Shown: in pieces, positions 9,763-21,156 of the stretch
How the letters are laid out: the number at the start of each line of letters is the position of its first letter
How positions within the stretch are numbered: the stretch's first letter is position 1
Source of the DNA: Gliomastix tumulicola
Lineage: Eukaryota; Ascomycota; Sordariomycetes; Hypocreales; Bionectriaceae
NCBI GenBank assembly: GCA_001599755.1
Contig: BCHX01000002.1
Span: 744,001-808,000, forward strand
Direction of reading: 5' to 3'
Length of the DNA: 64,000 nucleotides
The notes under the pieces: model-generated
Told to the model about the DNA's origin: nothing
What the model saw: only the letters and a program-made list of their open reading frames with translations
Databases searched by the model: none
Program-made: the position numbers and the translations under genes

Positions 9763-11462
9763 CTACGGGGCAGGTAGGAGCGCTCCGTGGATCACGGCGC
9801 GTGCGCTGTTTGAAGTCTGTCAGCAGGGCTCTGGGTAGACGAAAAATGAACTCACCCTCCTCCAGGGACGTCGAACTGGTAACCAGCCAAGTGCTGCCTG
9901 AGGTAGTTGGCGAAGAAGTCAGATTCCGAAAGCCCGCCGGTCAGGATGACATGCTGTCGGTTCCCGTTAGTGCTCGTGAATCGCCCAAGATGGCGGAGGA
10001 AGGGAAAACCACAGTACGGAACCCTCTGTTCCCCAATTTGAAGGACAATGCGACGGCTCGGGGAGCAGCTTACCATGGAGCTTTGTGCATTCTGCGGCTT
10101 GTTACCAATCTCCGTGATGACTGTCTGTATGGTCCCGGCTGTCGTTTCGAAAGGCTGTCGGATGTCGGCGCTAGTTACAGGAACTTCGATTAGCTGCGTC
10201 TCTGTATGTAATGGCGAAACAAGGGGAGAAACAAGGGCCCATGGTTTCATGCTCACTCCCTCAGCGTGATGGACAGGGTGCCCTCTCTCCATTCACGCGT
10301 GTACTGAAAAATGGGACGACCATGGTATCGTGGCTTGATGTCCCCCTGCCAGTACGCCATGACCCTTGCCCTCAAACGCCGGACTTGCAAGGGGGTTTGA
10401 TGCGCAATTGGAGCCGCACGGATCTTGCTTTGAACGGTAGTGTCGAACAGATGGTCGAGCCATACTCCGCCACCCAGTGCACTATGAGCTTCGCGGGTCT
10501 CTCCAGCCGGAATGTTGGCGTATGCCGCATCCTGCACCACGAAAGCCAAAGTCAGGGGAAGGCCGGACATACAGGGAGCAAAGAAGGAGAGGGGACTCAC
10601 AATCGACATTCCACCACAGTCAACGACGAGGACTTCCTCGGTGCCCTATGTCATCAATCATGCCACACGTTAGCAACTCAACCTGGGCAAGCAAAGACAA
10701 CAGCGGGGATCCTAGAGCGAGGCATGATCCTTACCAACACCCCAGCCCGCTCAATGCCCGCGGCGGCGGCCTGGTGCTCCATCATGTAGACCATGGTATC
10801 TCCAAAGTTCACGCGGCCCTTTGCGACGTGAACCCCAGCGAAGAACACGCTCAGCGCTTCACGGTCGAAAACAGCCGGATATGTGAAGACAGTCCGGACG
10901 TTCTCACTTGGGATGGGCTCGCCAGCCCTCTCGAAGGCGAAGGCCCAGATACCGGCCAGGTACCGCCCGACCAGCTCCTCCGCTCCTGCTATGATACCAG
11001 ACGCCTCCATAGCGCTTCCGACGAATGACCATACTTCCTGATTGGTCTCATCGTTGCTTTGAGGGTCCTCCCCCCCGTTGTTCTGGCTGTTGAAGATCAA
11101 GTGATCAGCCAGAAGAAGCTTAAAGAAGCGAACTTCCGACCCGCGGAGTTGCTGGCCAGGGGCAACGAAGGTCAGTTGTTCATCTCCTTCAGGGTCAAAG
11201 TCGAGGATTGTCGGGAATTTGCCGATGATCTCTTCCTCAGTATCGTCAACCCACTTGACGGCCGAATTGCTGGCATAAATGTGTCAGCACAGCTTACTGT
11301 AATCACGAGGCGAGCCAAAGGTGTGGAAGCGGGAAAGAGTGCAGCGACGGCCTCGTAAGGTGAGGCGCGTCAACGCAGTCAACAAAGGAGAAATCAGACA
11401 TACGCGGTCCCGAAATCGACGTAGATGGTGAGGTTCTGTGTGGGGCTCTCTGTTTCAGACAT
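9763..11462 (-). CDS. Compact Hsp70-like (actin-like ATPase fold) protein
   Basis: This is an Hsp70-like ATPase of the fungal-expanded type, probably cytosolic. I read seven exons: 11462-11404, 11269-10735, 10645-10601, 10531-10297, 10201-10074, 9953-9856 and 9805-9763. They join in phase to 380 residues. Phosphate-1 motif IYVDFGTANSAVKW is at the N-terminus, the phosphate-2-like VVDCGGMSI is centred near residue 210, and the adenosine motif HVILTGGLSESDFF is near residue 334. The end is RAVIHGALLPAP. At 380 residues it is much shorter than the usual 550-600 of these proteins and has no peptide-binding domain. The donor of the fourth intron is a choice: GTGAAT at 10296 keeps the frame, while the better-looking GTGAGC at 10256 does not. 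The gene sits inside the tandem unknown family, between copies A and B. Confidence 0.75.
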
Positions 11463-12559
11463 GGTGGATGATGAGGAGGGCCTCTGCGGTTGGCGTTGGC
11501 CTAATGGTCGAGGAGGTGTACGGTCGTGATGCTTGGAAAGAACAGACTAGCCCAACACTAACTGGCGAAGAAAGTGAGGTGTCTTGGGTGATGGATCAAA
11601 GAAGACAAGAGAGGTACAGAGGAAAGAAGGGAGGGAAAAGGAGGGAGGGAAAAGTGAGCCGGGCCCGGATATATAGAGATGAAGATTACAGCAAATGGTG
11701 GATGGGAAGAGATCAGACCTGACAAGCGCTGGGCTGACATAGCGCCTTCTCGAGCTATGAGTCATATCGGAAGAAGCAAGAAGCATGATTGGAAAAGATC
11801 TGTCGAGGACTCCATCAGTTTTCGGGACTTCTTTTTGGGCGGGCCTGGCAACTCGAGGCCCGCGCATTTGATCATGAGCTGTCAAGAGTGGCGGTGAAAA
11901 AGCCACAACGAAAACCAATATGCATGACGTTGGCTTATCTTCAGTAATTTAGACCCGTCATTGCTCGGCCAAAACTATGCATGCACCCCTCCCCCCAAGA
12001 CATGGCGCCAAGGGATATTGGTCGGTACTCTACCGGCTCATGAGTTCAACGCTGTCTCAGGCTGAATTCATGACTACCAGGAGTTTGACTAAACCTACCA
12101 CAGAAGGACTGTCTGTCGTGATATGTTGGATACCTCTACAGCCGAGTAATATCGCGTGCGCATGAGATCCGAAGCACAGACGCCGTCTCTCAGCATCTTT
12201 GTCGACGTAAAAAGAGCCGTCTCTTGCTGACTGCCCCGCGCACCCCCCCTCCTAAAGCGATGTGAAAGGGGGTGGGTCAATACTTTGGCCGACCTCTGCT
12301 CCTTGGCACTCTCCGACTCGGCCACCCAGCCAGTGTGACAAAGACACTGAGGGGCTTTTGATTTCATTCTTGGCCACAGGGTGCCTTTGTTTGGCGCTCA
12401 CATCCCCTCGGTGTAGTTTGTTAAATACCACAACCCGCTTGTCCTCCTCCGAACACGGACGTCTCGAGCTGCCCTTCTGCAACTACAATTTTACCCGTCT
12501 GTATTTCCCAGTCTCTGGTTCGGGGTTCTCTTTACAGTCTGTCCTAATCCTAGGCGACC
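11463..12559. promoter_or_regulatory. Divergent promoter region, Hsp70-like gene and copy B
   Basis: These 1.1 kb lie between two divergent start codons. A TATATA-type element lies at 11669-11677 (minus strand), about 210 bp upstream of the Hsp70-like ATG. No exon was found. Confidence 0.45.
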
Positions 12560-13787
12560 ATGGTCGAGACTCGAAGGCAGAAGGCCCTCAGGCTTGCCGA
12601 GAATGCGGTCGATGACGATCCCCACGCCGCAACAGGAGAGCCTGAGGCTCAGACGCAGCCACAAGAGACAGCCAATACCAGCCACAGCGCTCCACCATCA
12701 ACCGGGGAAAACCTGCACTTCCACTACAGGGAGCGCAATGCCGAGGAGAGATGGACAGAACCAAATCGCTTCGATGGTAACACTTATGGGTCACTTATCG
12801 ATAGATTTGACTCGCTCGAGCAGGCTATCGGCCAATGGCGTTCACAAGCTCTTCCTTTGTCATTGCGGTGGGAAGAGATTCAAAGAAGCGACCAAAGGTG
12901 GCTGCTGAGATGGGCTCCCAATGCACAGTATTATTTGGGACCGCAAGCGCCACCTGAACATGCCGGCGGTTTCATCGACGCATGGAGTTGGTTTGGTCCC
13001 GAAACCTCGATTTACCGTTCTTGATGCTGACCTTTCCCCACCAGTCTGGAGAATCGTTTGGGAGGAGCTTTTCGCACCGGATGCGCCCAACGCGAAGTGG
13101 AAAGGCAAAGCCTGGAAGGCGATCGCCGGCATCGAGCAAGGTCTGAGCAAGGTCGTTGAGGGTCAGCCATACGAGAGCCAACTGCAAGTCCACTACCGGT
13201 GCACTCGGTTCGGACTCGGGCGACTTGCGTACATGCAGCATGGCGATCACGCCGACGGTAAGCGTTTGCGGCGCAGGATCCTGAGGCCCTTCCAACGCTA
13301 CCTGCTTGACCCCTTCACCACGTTTAACGGCATAGGGTATGCGGAGGATGCGCTCGCTGCTATCGTCGGCTTGGCCATCTGGGTGGATTTCGGCAAGCAC
13401 TTTTCTGTTCATCCCGTCGAGATCACGTGGAGTGACCCCTTGACCGGCAGCGAGCGTGGATTCGAGGCCAGGAAATACTACGGCCTAGCCCCAGCGATGA
13501 GGGGCGATTTCCTTCACTTCGACCATGAGCATTTCGACATTTGGGGCTTCGACGTTGACTTGATTCGCCAACCCTTCATTCGGGTTTTCGGCATTCCCAG
13601 ACACCCCAGTACGGGACAGGTGCGGTCAGTCGGTAAACTTGAGCGCTTCTGCTCAAGAGCGACAAGGGTTTTCGTTGATTGCCCGCACCAAGCACTGGCT
13701 GATGCTGAGGGTGTGGAGCAGAACGGCGAGGATGAAGGGGAGGGCGACGGGGAGGGTGAGGGAGGGGACAGCGGGGACGCTTCGTAA
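12560..13787 (+). CDS. Unrecognised protein, tandem family copy B (intact)
   Basis: I do not recognise this family. Exons are 12560-12986 and 13045-13787. The 58 bp phase-1 intron has a GCTGAC branch point and gives a 389-residue protein. It opens with the basic motif METRRQKALR type (MVETRRQKALR), followed by a low-complexity stretch. A conserved region begins near residue 70: ALPLSLRWEEI, WLLRWAPNAQYYL, WRIVWEELFAP and KWKGKAWKAI. After these come HYRCTRFGLGR and KHFSVHPVEITWSDPLTG, then ERGFEARKYYG and LIRQPFIRVFG. The C-terminus is acidic and glycine-rich. There is no signal peptide or membrane segment, so a nuclear or cytosolic site is more likely. Aromatic and charged residues dominate the conserved blocks, which suggests a folded domain. 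The intron position and phase match copies A and C exactly. Confidence 0.8.
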
Positions 13788-14699
13788 GGTAGATACGCAT
13801 TGTTTCAGTGTTTTACAATGCCTAGTACTTACTTGTTCTACTCCTGCTCGTGTCAATCGCTTAATCTCAGAGTCTACGCTTGACACCGCTCGTGCTTCCT
13901 TCTGGACGGTGATTGGGGCAAAAATTCCAACGTGACAAATCTTCTGTGTGGTGTCAGTCGGGTGCTTCTTGTGCAGTTTTTTTTTTTTCAGCTTTTTTTT
14001 CCCCCTCTTTTCACGCCCCTCGGCTCTAGTGCCCCTGTGCCGCCTCACTTTTTCTACTATAGTGTTGGATCCCGGAGCTAATTTTATGCATCTTTATCAT
14101 CCAATGACCGGCCTCTAGGATGCCACCACATGCGTCCGACATCTTTCGGGGCGCTTCGATGAGAAATTGGGGGTGTGGGTACAGAATTCAGAAGGGAGTG
14201 AATGTGCCTTATCTTCAGCGAATCAGGTCGTTGAATGCCCGCATCTCTGCTGGTGGTGGTGGTGGTGGTGGTGGTGGTCATGCAAGCCGTGCGGGAGATT
14301 CAGGCTGTCACGCGCGCGGCTTCGTGAACATGTCAGACAAACTGCTGGAAACGCACGGCCAGACGTGGATCTATGTCTGACTCACAGTGCACACATCGCC
14401 GGTTCGCGCATCACGAGTTTTGCTCCCCCTCTGGCTCCTCGATGTGTGATCAGGGCATCAGTTTGGGAGGACAAAGGAGACGTTACGTTACGCTTCAGAT
14501 CCCTAATATTGGGTACTGGGGCAGGCTACGCCTCTACAATGGATCCACATTCCAGTAGTTGCCACCCCTTCTCCACTCTCCCCGGCTTCGAGTTGGACGC
14601 GTCGAGCACCGGTGAAGCCTGACCCTCTTTACAAATGCATCTCCGCCCCAGTCTCCTGCAGCTTACCCTGTCAGCTCTACCAAGGTTTCTGTTCCAACC
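13788..14699. other. Intergenic region between copies B and C
   Basis: It contains T-rich runs near 13978-13999 and a (TGG)n microsatellite at 14251-14278. No coding exon was supported. The right end is the promoter of copy C. Confidence 0.5.
14251..14278 (+). repeat. (TGG)n microsatellite
   Basis: About nine perfect TGG units lie in the intergenic space between copies B and C. They sit in no supported exon. Confidence 0.95.
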
Positions 14700-16048
14700 A
14701 TGGCCGAGACTCGAAGGCAGAAAGCCCTGAGGGCGACCCGAGAGGCGACCGATGATTCCATCAAACCCCCGCCCAAGAGACCCAAGACTCGCCCGCGGTC
14801 GAGAGCGAAAGTGCAGAAGGCCAACCGAGAACGCACCATGTCAGCATGCTCCCCCCGCCGTCTCACCAGCCAGCCAGTCCCTACCCCGCACCAAATTGGG
14901 ACTTCTGTATGCTAATGATGGCCTTCTAGATCTCCAGATGCCAGCCGGCCGACGGCCTCCAGCAGCCTCGCACCAATCAATAGTTCCGGACCCGACCAAC
15001 TCAGTACCACAATTTCCCCTTCCTTACAGGCGGAGCGAGAAAGCCGATGGAGCGAAAACTCCCGCTTCGACAACTTCACAAACGCAGAAATCATAGAGGT
15101 CTATGGCTTTCTCGGTCGCAGGATCACGTTGTGGAAGTCAAAGGCCCTTCCCTTACGATGGCCCTGGGATCAGATCCCAAGCAGAGAGAGAAAGTGGCTG
15201 CTCAGATGGGCCCCCAACGCCAAGCAGTACTGGGAGTCTCAAGGAAACGCTCAAAGCGAGTGCATTGTGAAGGCCTGGAGTGAATTCTGACCCTGGAAAC
15301 GTCCCGTCCCCACCCATCTGAGCTTGGTGCTGACACCACGCGCCTAGTCTGGAGGATCGTCTGGGAAGCATTGCTGTCACCCAAGGCCCCTAGCGATAAG
15401 TGGAGAGGCAAGGCCTGGAAGGCAATCGGCCAGGTACAGAGCGACCTGGGCCAGTCTATCTCCGCGGATGAGCCGTATGGCAGCGAGCTGGCCACTCACT
15501 ATCGCTGCACCCGGTTCGGGCTCGGGCGCCACACTTACAGGCAACACGGCACCCACAGTGATCCTGAACGCTTGAAGCGCAAGATCAAGGCGCCTTTCAA
15601 GCACGTGTTGAGAAAGCCGGTGGCCAATGGTGTGCGGACCGCAGAGGAAGAGCTGTCGGACCTCGTTGATTCTGCAATCAGTCTGGACTTCTGGAAGCAT
15701 TTCTCCGCCCATCCAGTGGTGATAGAGTGGTCTGACCCTTTCACCGGAAAAGAACGTGGATTCCCTGCAAGAGAGTATTACGACAATGGGGCAGTTGCAA
15801 TGAAGGGTCAATTTCTTCATTACGAGCACGATCACACGACAGTTTGGGGCCATGAGGTCGAGCTAATTCGCCAGCCCTTCCTTCGAGTCTTTGGAGATGC
15901 TCACAAGCCTGATGACTTTCCATTGTATTCGACTCAGAAGTTGAACTGCTACCTAGCAGAGCCTGCTCATGTTTTCGTCAACTGTGCGCGTCGCACGCCA
16001 CCCGAGATCGACGGCGAGGGAGACGGCGGAGTAAGCGAAGGGGGTTGA
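14700..16048 (+). CDS. Unrecognised protein, tandem family copy C (intact)
   Basis: This is a paralogue of the gene at 12560. Exons are 14700-14839, 14930-15279 and 15348-16048, and joining gives 396 residues. Intron 1 (14840-14929) is phase 2 with GTCAGC donor, GCTAAT branch point and TTCTAG acceptor. Intron 2 (15280-15347) is phase 1 at the site shared with copies A and B. The N-terminus MAETRRQKALR is almost identical to copy B, including at the DNA level. It is followed by a basic, proline-rich segment (KPPPKRPKTRPRSR) that may act as a nuclear-localisation signal. Conserved blocks in order are SKALPLRWPWDQI, WLLRWAPNAKQYW, WRIVWEALLSPKAP, HYRCTRFGLGR, KHFSAHPVVIEWSDPFTGKE and LIRQPFLRVFG. 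The tail is short and acidic. No catalytic signature is evident, and the function is unknown. Confidence 0.8.
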
Positions 16049-16208
16049 GAGAGCGCAGACGCTTCGGAGCACCAAGCTTGGCACATTGAGACCAGAGCAG
16101 GGGGGGGAGATGAGAATGAATGGGCATTTGGACTTACCTGTTGTTGGTGCTTTACAACACACACTCGTTGCACTTTCACACACCCCAACCCACGTAGCCT
16201 CTAAGTAG

Positions 16209-16240
16209 ACTCCAAGTACCCTCCAAGTACCCTCCAAGTC
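16209..16240 (+). repeat. Short tandem repeat (CTCCAAGTAC unit)
   Basis: Three near-identical units lie in tandem just downstream of copy C. A related fourth unit (CTAAGTAGA) precedes them. Confidence 0.8.
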
Positions 16241-16326
16241 CGCCGTCTAGGTACAGCCTTCTCCTTTGACTCCCACAAAGGTCGAGCTCAGAAAAAGCAT
16301 GTAACGGTGCGGCTATCGGCGGCTAG

Positions 16327-16345
16327 TTTTTTTTTTTTTTTTTTT
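16327..16345 (+). repeat. Poly-T run (19 bases)
   Basis: An uninterrupted homopolymer in the gene-poor region. Confidence 0.95.
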
Positions 16346-19300
16346 CGCTGGGCGCGCACTTGACCGCTATTCTTACAAATCAGTGCCGCCTCACTTTTCA
16401 TGCGTCTGAGAACCAAAAAAGGCAGTCCATGCGCGGGTTTGTGCGTGCTCATTCATCAGTCATTGTGCGTCAAAGTGCAACTTCTTACCCCGCTCCAGGC
16501 GCGACAGTGCGTGGATGCCTAAGCAACTTCATTATGCTGCCCTCGGCCGACCAGCTCCCTTGTGACCCTCCTTTAGATGCGCGGCCAATGGCGATTCAGA
16601 CCCCAACACCCTTCTCGATCCCGCAAGACCGGATATTCGGCAGCGCGGAGGGGAAAAAAAAGAAAATCGCTCAAAAGTTCAAGCATCTCCGAACAAAGAC
16701 ACAACAATGCTGATTGCAAAGGGGGGGAGGGCGTGCGTCGTGGGCGAATGGCGAGACAAAGGCTGGTGATACAGCATTCCAGCTGAAACTTTTCAGACGG
16801 CCACGAGACACGCCACTGCGACACAGACCCTTCCCTCAGAGGGCGTCAATCCTTGCGCGCTATTTGAATCCTTACGCCTCGCTCGGCCTCGTATGTGATG
16901 TGTCGCTTATCCTTTCAGCGGGCGCGCATCGCGGAAGGTTGACCTGTTTGGGCTAGGCGCTCGGGACTGTTAGAAATCTCTCTGATGAACGTCGAATTAT
17001 GCTGCTGACGCTATCTATTGATGCCTTGATTCATCGCCGATCGCTCTGACTGTCTCTTCCTTCCCGTGGACTGACGCCATCCATAGCCCGCCTGGTTCGC
17101 CCAGGCGTCCAGCGCTTCCCCTCACAGGATCCTTGGAACTCCACCCTTCCCTCTCAAATTTTCCTTCACCGGTCCCGTGCAGCTGGGCGCTAATTATCAG
17201 GACGAAAAAAAAAACAGGTTTAGCACTGACGCCTCTGGACGCCTTTTTTTCCCGGATGGGCCAATAGCGGCGATTCACCCCCATGTCTATATCGCCCCTT
17301 CGTATTGCTCGCTAAAGTGGTCGTGTGATTCGGCATTTTCGTGGGCTTGCAGATGGTGACGCAGGTGCGCGTAATGCCCGCGGAGCCTCTGCGAATGAAT
17401 TTCCATCATGGAAGCACGTTCCTGTGTGAGGTTACGGCCACCCTCCGTCGGAGCGAAGGGGGGGGGGGAGGGCCAGCAGAAAAGGAAAGCCCCCTTCCAC
17501 AGCATTCCGTGGACGTCCGACGCTTGCATCGATGCAACCCTCCAGCACCGAACCCTCCATCGGGGTTCCCCTCCCTCGCAATCTAGAACACGACATGAAG
17601 AAGCGGTAAAACCTCCGCGAGCGGCCCGATGTGTGTGTGCCAGCCAAGTTCTATTGGGAGCTATGCTCCGTACAAGCCTTACAGGGCTCAGCGTCAAAGG
17701 GTGGTGGGGCTGAGACACATCTCCGTAAGATGGCATCTGACGATAGAGAGAGAGAAGGTTCCAGATCCCATCGAGTCTCGAATCCCGCTCGCCCAGCGCA
17801 TGAATTGGACGTTGGGCAGACGCCAGACGTCGCAGGGAAGGGACAATCTTGGAAGCGCATGTGACAGGTCGGAAGACATGTAGTCTACTGGTGGAGTCCT
17901 GTCTTGACCAGTCCTGGTCAAGAGGCTCCAGCGAAAGACCCTTCAACCGGGAATTTGGATCCATTGCTTGGGCTGTACACGTGGACACTCCGTAAGTGAC
18001 CCTGGGCCCCCTTTTTTTTTTCATTCCGATAACGATGGGTCTTGCAATGCCGAACACTTTTCCACAGCCGTCTTAGGGCCAGGGTGTCGTCGAATGTCCA
18101 CAGTGAGCGAACCAGGGGGGCCCGAGGTTAGGCACCAACACGACGACGAGCCTGGAACCGAACGAGCGCGCTCGGAGCATCAATTGCAAGGCGATTCACG
18201 GATCTCCGGTTCCTCCGTAGACCTGGACGCAGAGGGTGTTTGAGACTTGAGCATTTGTCAGCAGACATTGTGGTTTTGCCATGTGTGGCCGGGAGGAGAC
18301 TGTAGGGTAGCCAAAATCCCGTCCTTCGTTGAGTTGACGCCGAGTTCGCCAAAGCCGGGACAATCTTGCGGCCACGACGACGTTGGACGTCTTTGATCAC
18401 TTGCATCATCTGATTCTTCCCTTACGAGGCCCAAGGGGGGATTTTTGAGGAGGGCTCTATTAATCTGCTATGGAGGATGATGCTGATGATGAAGTGTTGG
18501 CCCTTGAGAGGTGCCGCTACTGGTGGTGGAAACGTCTCCGGGGTTCACGTGATAGGCTGACTAAAGAAACTGGCCAATCAGAGACCCGCCACGGACCTCA
18601 CTGCTTGCCCCTTCCTTGTGCCGATGAGAAGGACTTGATCCAGAAGATATCCTGACTGACGGATGGTATTGAGACCAATGACATGGATTAGGACGGGTCT
18701 ACTCACTCATAGGTCAAGAGTTAGTATCTCAATCGTTGATAGGGACCAGTTCATTACAGCATGTACTGAACATGGCACACCGATGTGTCAAGAAAATGCC
18801 GTGAACAAACTTCCAAGCCCCAGCTGGGCAGCTGTTTCACTGCTTATGATCAGTCACTGGCTCAGGCATAGATACAATATGTACTTATTTTCCATCCGAT
18901 CCTCGCTTGCCGTTCTCTGCAAGATGTCCTTGCCTCTCTCCACAGCGAGGTCGAACCAGTCACACCAAGATGCCCTGTAACTACTACAGATGTCCACTCC
19001 CCCCCGAAGAAAGTATGGTAGGAGGTAAGATACTCTGGTTCTGGTTTCTGCTTCGGCACTTGGTAGGACCGTCCTCCCGCTCATCACTCAATCTAGTCGT
19101 AGGCACGTGGGCGATAGAATGCAGAGTCGATGGAGCCGACAAGTGACAAGTTTTAGCCTGAAAAGGCGCTTACCACGGGTTCTTAAACGTATCTTAGTCA
19201 ATATGGATGGCCGGCTGTGAGCTCTGACCCTAACCTTTAGGTTTTTGCGACGTCTGGAGGACCTCGAGACGCGGCCGAGTCGGCGAGGGACAGTATGTAA

Positions 19301-19975
19301 CCTATCCGAGGGCGGTAGCAACAGCCATCGTCTGTGATCATCTGTATTTACTAATTAAAACTCCAAGGAAGCTCTTGATGAGGGCCCGCAGCGCATGAGA
19401 GGAGAGGCGCTACCACTCAGTACTCCCTCATCGGTACCTACTGTTGAGCCCAGCCACCCTCTACTCAACACCCATCGCCACACTTGGAATTTATGAGCTG
19501 GATGGCTTGTGTACTCAATCAAAGAAGGGGAAGTTCCATTTCTATTGAATGCACACAGCGGTCCCAACGCTCCTTGAAGGAGCAGAGCACGTTGGGATGA
19601 ATGAAAGTAACTCGGTGGTATTGTATCGCTTCGGAGTCGCCTACCAAGCACGCACTTCGACATTGCTTCGACACGCCCATGTTCTTGTTTACTTTGCTCC
19701 ACTAGAAGGCCTCACTCTTCTGTGGAAGGTTCATGAGGCACCACGCCAAAACAACGCGGGGCTGACGTTGTTTGGCAAGGCTCACCAATATTTACTGACA
19801 TGTATAATAACCCCCAGCCATTCCAAAAGGCGTCATTCCTTTCTTTCCCCTCTCTCTTCCCCTCCGTCTTCCACTCGACATCCCCCCCCCTGCACTTTGT
19901 TGCATCGCTCACCTTCTCCGGAGAAAAGTTCGTCGCGATCCCTAGTACGTACGCTCCAGCCACCCGCCGCCCACA

Positions 19976-20456
19976 ATGAAGCCCTTCTTCCTCCTCACGC
20001 TCCTCGCCGCCGCCGGCGTCGTGGCCAAGAACACCTGCGGCGGCAACGCCTACCGCTGCAAGAACCTCGTCAGCACGGACAAGCAGACCCAGAGGACCGA
20101 CTCGGACCTCACCGAGAACATCTGCCGGCACCGTCTCGGCAAGAAGAAGCTGTGCCACGACTGCGCCCGCCGCCACTACTGCGACCTCGACGGCCACCTC
20201 GAGGTCTCGTCCTTCAAGTGGTACTGCGAGCAGGAGGGCCAGCAGTACACGTTCGAGAAGGCGAACAACAAGGAGCGGTGCCCCAGGCGGACCAAGGACG
20301 GCCGCAAGAAGTGCTCCGTAAGTCATCCTCGGCCTCTGTGAACGGACGTGCTCAGCTGGGCCTGTATACGTTTCCTGCTCTTCTTGCTGACCTGTGAAAA
20401 TACAGAACAACGCTGGTGAGGGACTGCCCAAGTGCCCGCCCCGTTTGGTCCAGTAG
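19976..20456 (+). CDS. Small secreted cysteine-rich protein (effector-like)
   Basis: This is a candidate secreted protein. Exons are 19976-20317 and 20406-20456. The phase-0 intron (20318-20405) has GTAAGT and TACAG ends, and the protein has 130 residues. A signal peptide is plain (MKPFFLLTLLAAAGVVA, likely cleaved near residue 17). The mature chain of about 113 residues has ten cysteines, consistent with five disulfides, and is rich in Lys and Arg. Without the second exon the cysteine number would be odd; the splice adds the tenth (GLPKCPPRL). No enzyme motif is visible. Coding sequence is GC-rich compared with the flanks, and long gene-poor DNA lies on both sides, a setting often seen for effector candidates. 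The role is inferred only from these properties. Confidence 0.8.
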
Positions 20457-21108
20457 CAAGCTATGGGTATGTTGGGCCTCTAAAGATTTCCCTGAGACAG
20501 CTGGACTAGATGAGCCAGACCCAAAGCCTGTTGCAGGTCTTGGAGGCTGCATTGTTAGTCGCCGGAGGAGAGGCAAAGGACCGGTACGGTGCAAATTTAA
20601 AAATTGATAGAGAGTCGAGCAACACAATTCACATCTCACTAATAACTCGGACGTCCAAAGTGAAGACAACCAACCAAGGCTGGTTACAATGTTCAAAAAA
20701 GCTCACCCACAGTTGCTGTAGGCTACGAAAAACCAGACTGGCTGATTTTTGCGCTACCAACCTGCCATGATCGGGCAGGTAAGGTATCTCAGTCGATGAC
20801 CTTGAAATTCAAGACCACCGAATTGGTGCCCCGTACAATCTATTAGACTGCACGAGGGACGGCTCTCGCCCCGACCTCACGAGGCCAAGACTACCGAGCC
20901 CACCCCACGGAGGCAGGCATTTCGTCTACAACCGTGTTAATTTCGCAAGAGACTCGAACAGAAGCCCTCGGCGACCTCCGAGAACGCCCTAGCGTTGGGC
21001 AGATTAAGTTCGTCGGAGGGGGTTGGCCAGCTGCGCCATCCGGCCAAACCCAGTAAGCCTTGTTGAACTCAGTCGTTTAAGTACCTAATCGGCCGAATGA
21101 TACAGAGG

Positions 21109-21156
21109 GTGTGTGTGTGTGTGTGTGCGTGTACGTGATCTGTGTGTGTGTGTGTG
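21109..21156 (+). repeat. (GT)n microsatellite
   Basis: Two GT tracts are separated by a short interruption (GTACGTGATC). The sequence is noncoding. Confidence 0.95.

Larger units (their letters stand above)
16049..19975. other. 3.9 kb gene-poor region
   Basis: No gene could be supported on either strand. Noted items are a short tandem repeat of about 10-11 bp units (CTCCAAGTAC type) at 16209-16240, a 19-T run at 16327-16345, and several homopurine/homopyrimidine runs. A long open frame on the minus strand (about 17287-18057) has no family features and is probably chance. The right end includes the promoter of the secreted protein at 19976, with TATAATAA at 19803-19810. Confidence 0.5.

Noticed and set aside
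10202..10256. GTGAGC donor for the fourth intron of the Hsp70-like gene
   Set aside because: It leaves phase 2 and no nearby acceptor restores an open frame; GTGAAT at 10296 does.
17287..18057. 256-codon minus-strand frame in the gene-poor region
   Set aside because: No motif, low-quality composition, no splice context; most likely chance.
20930..21045. A true tRNA gene on the minus strand
   Set aside because: A- and B-box patterns are present but acceptor, D and T stems do not pair.
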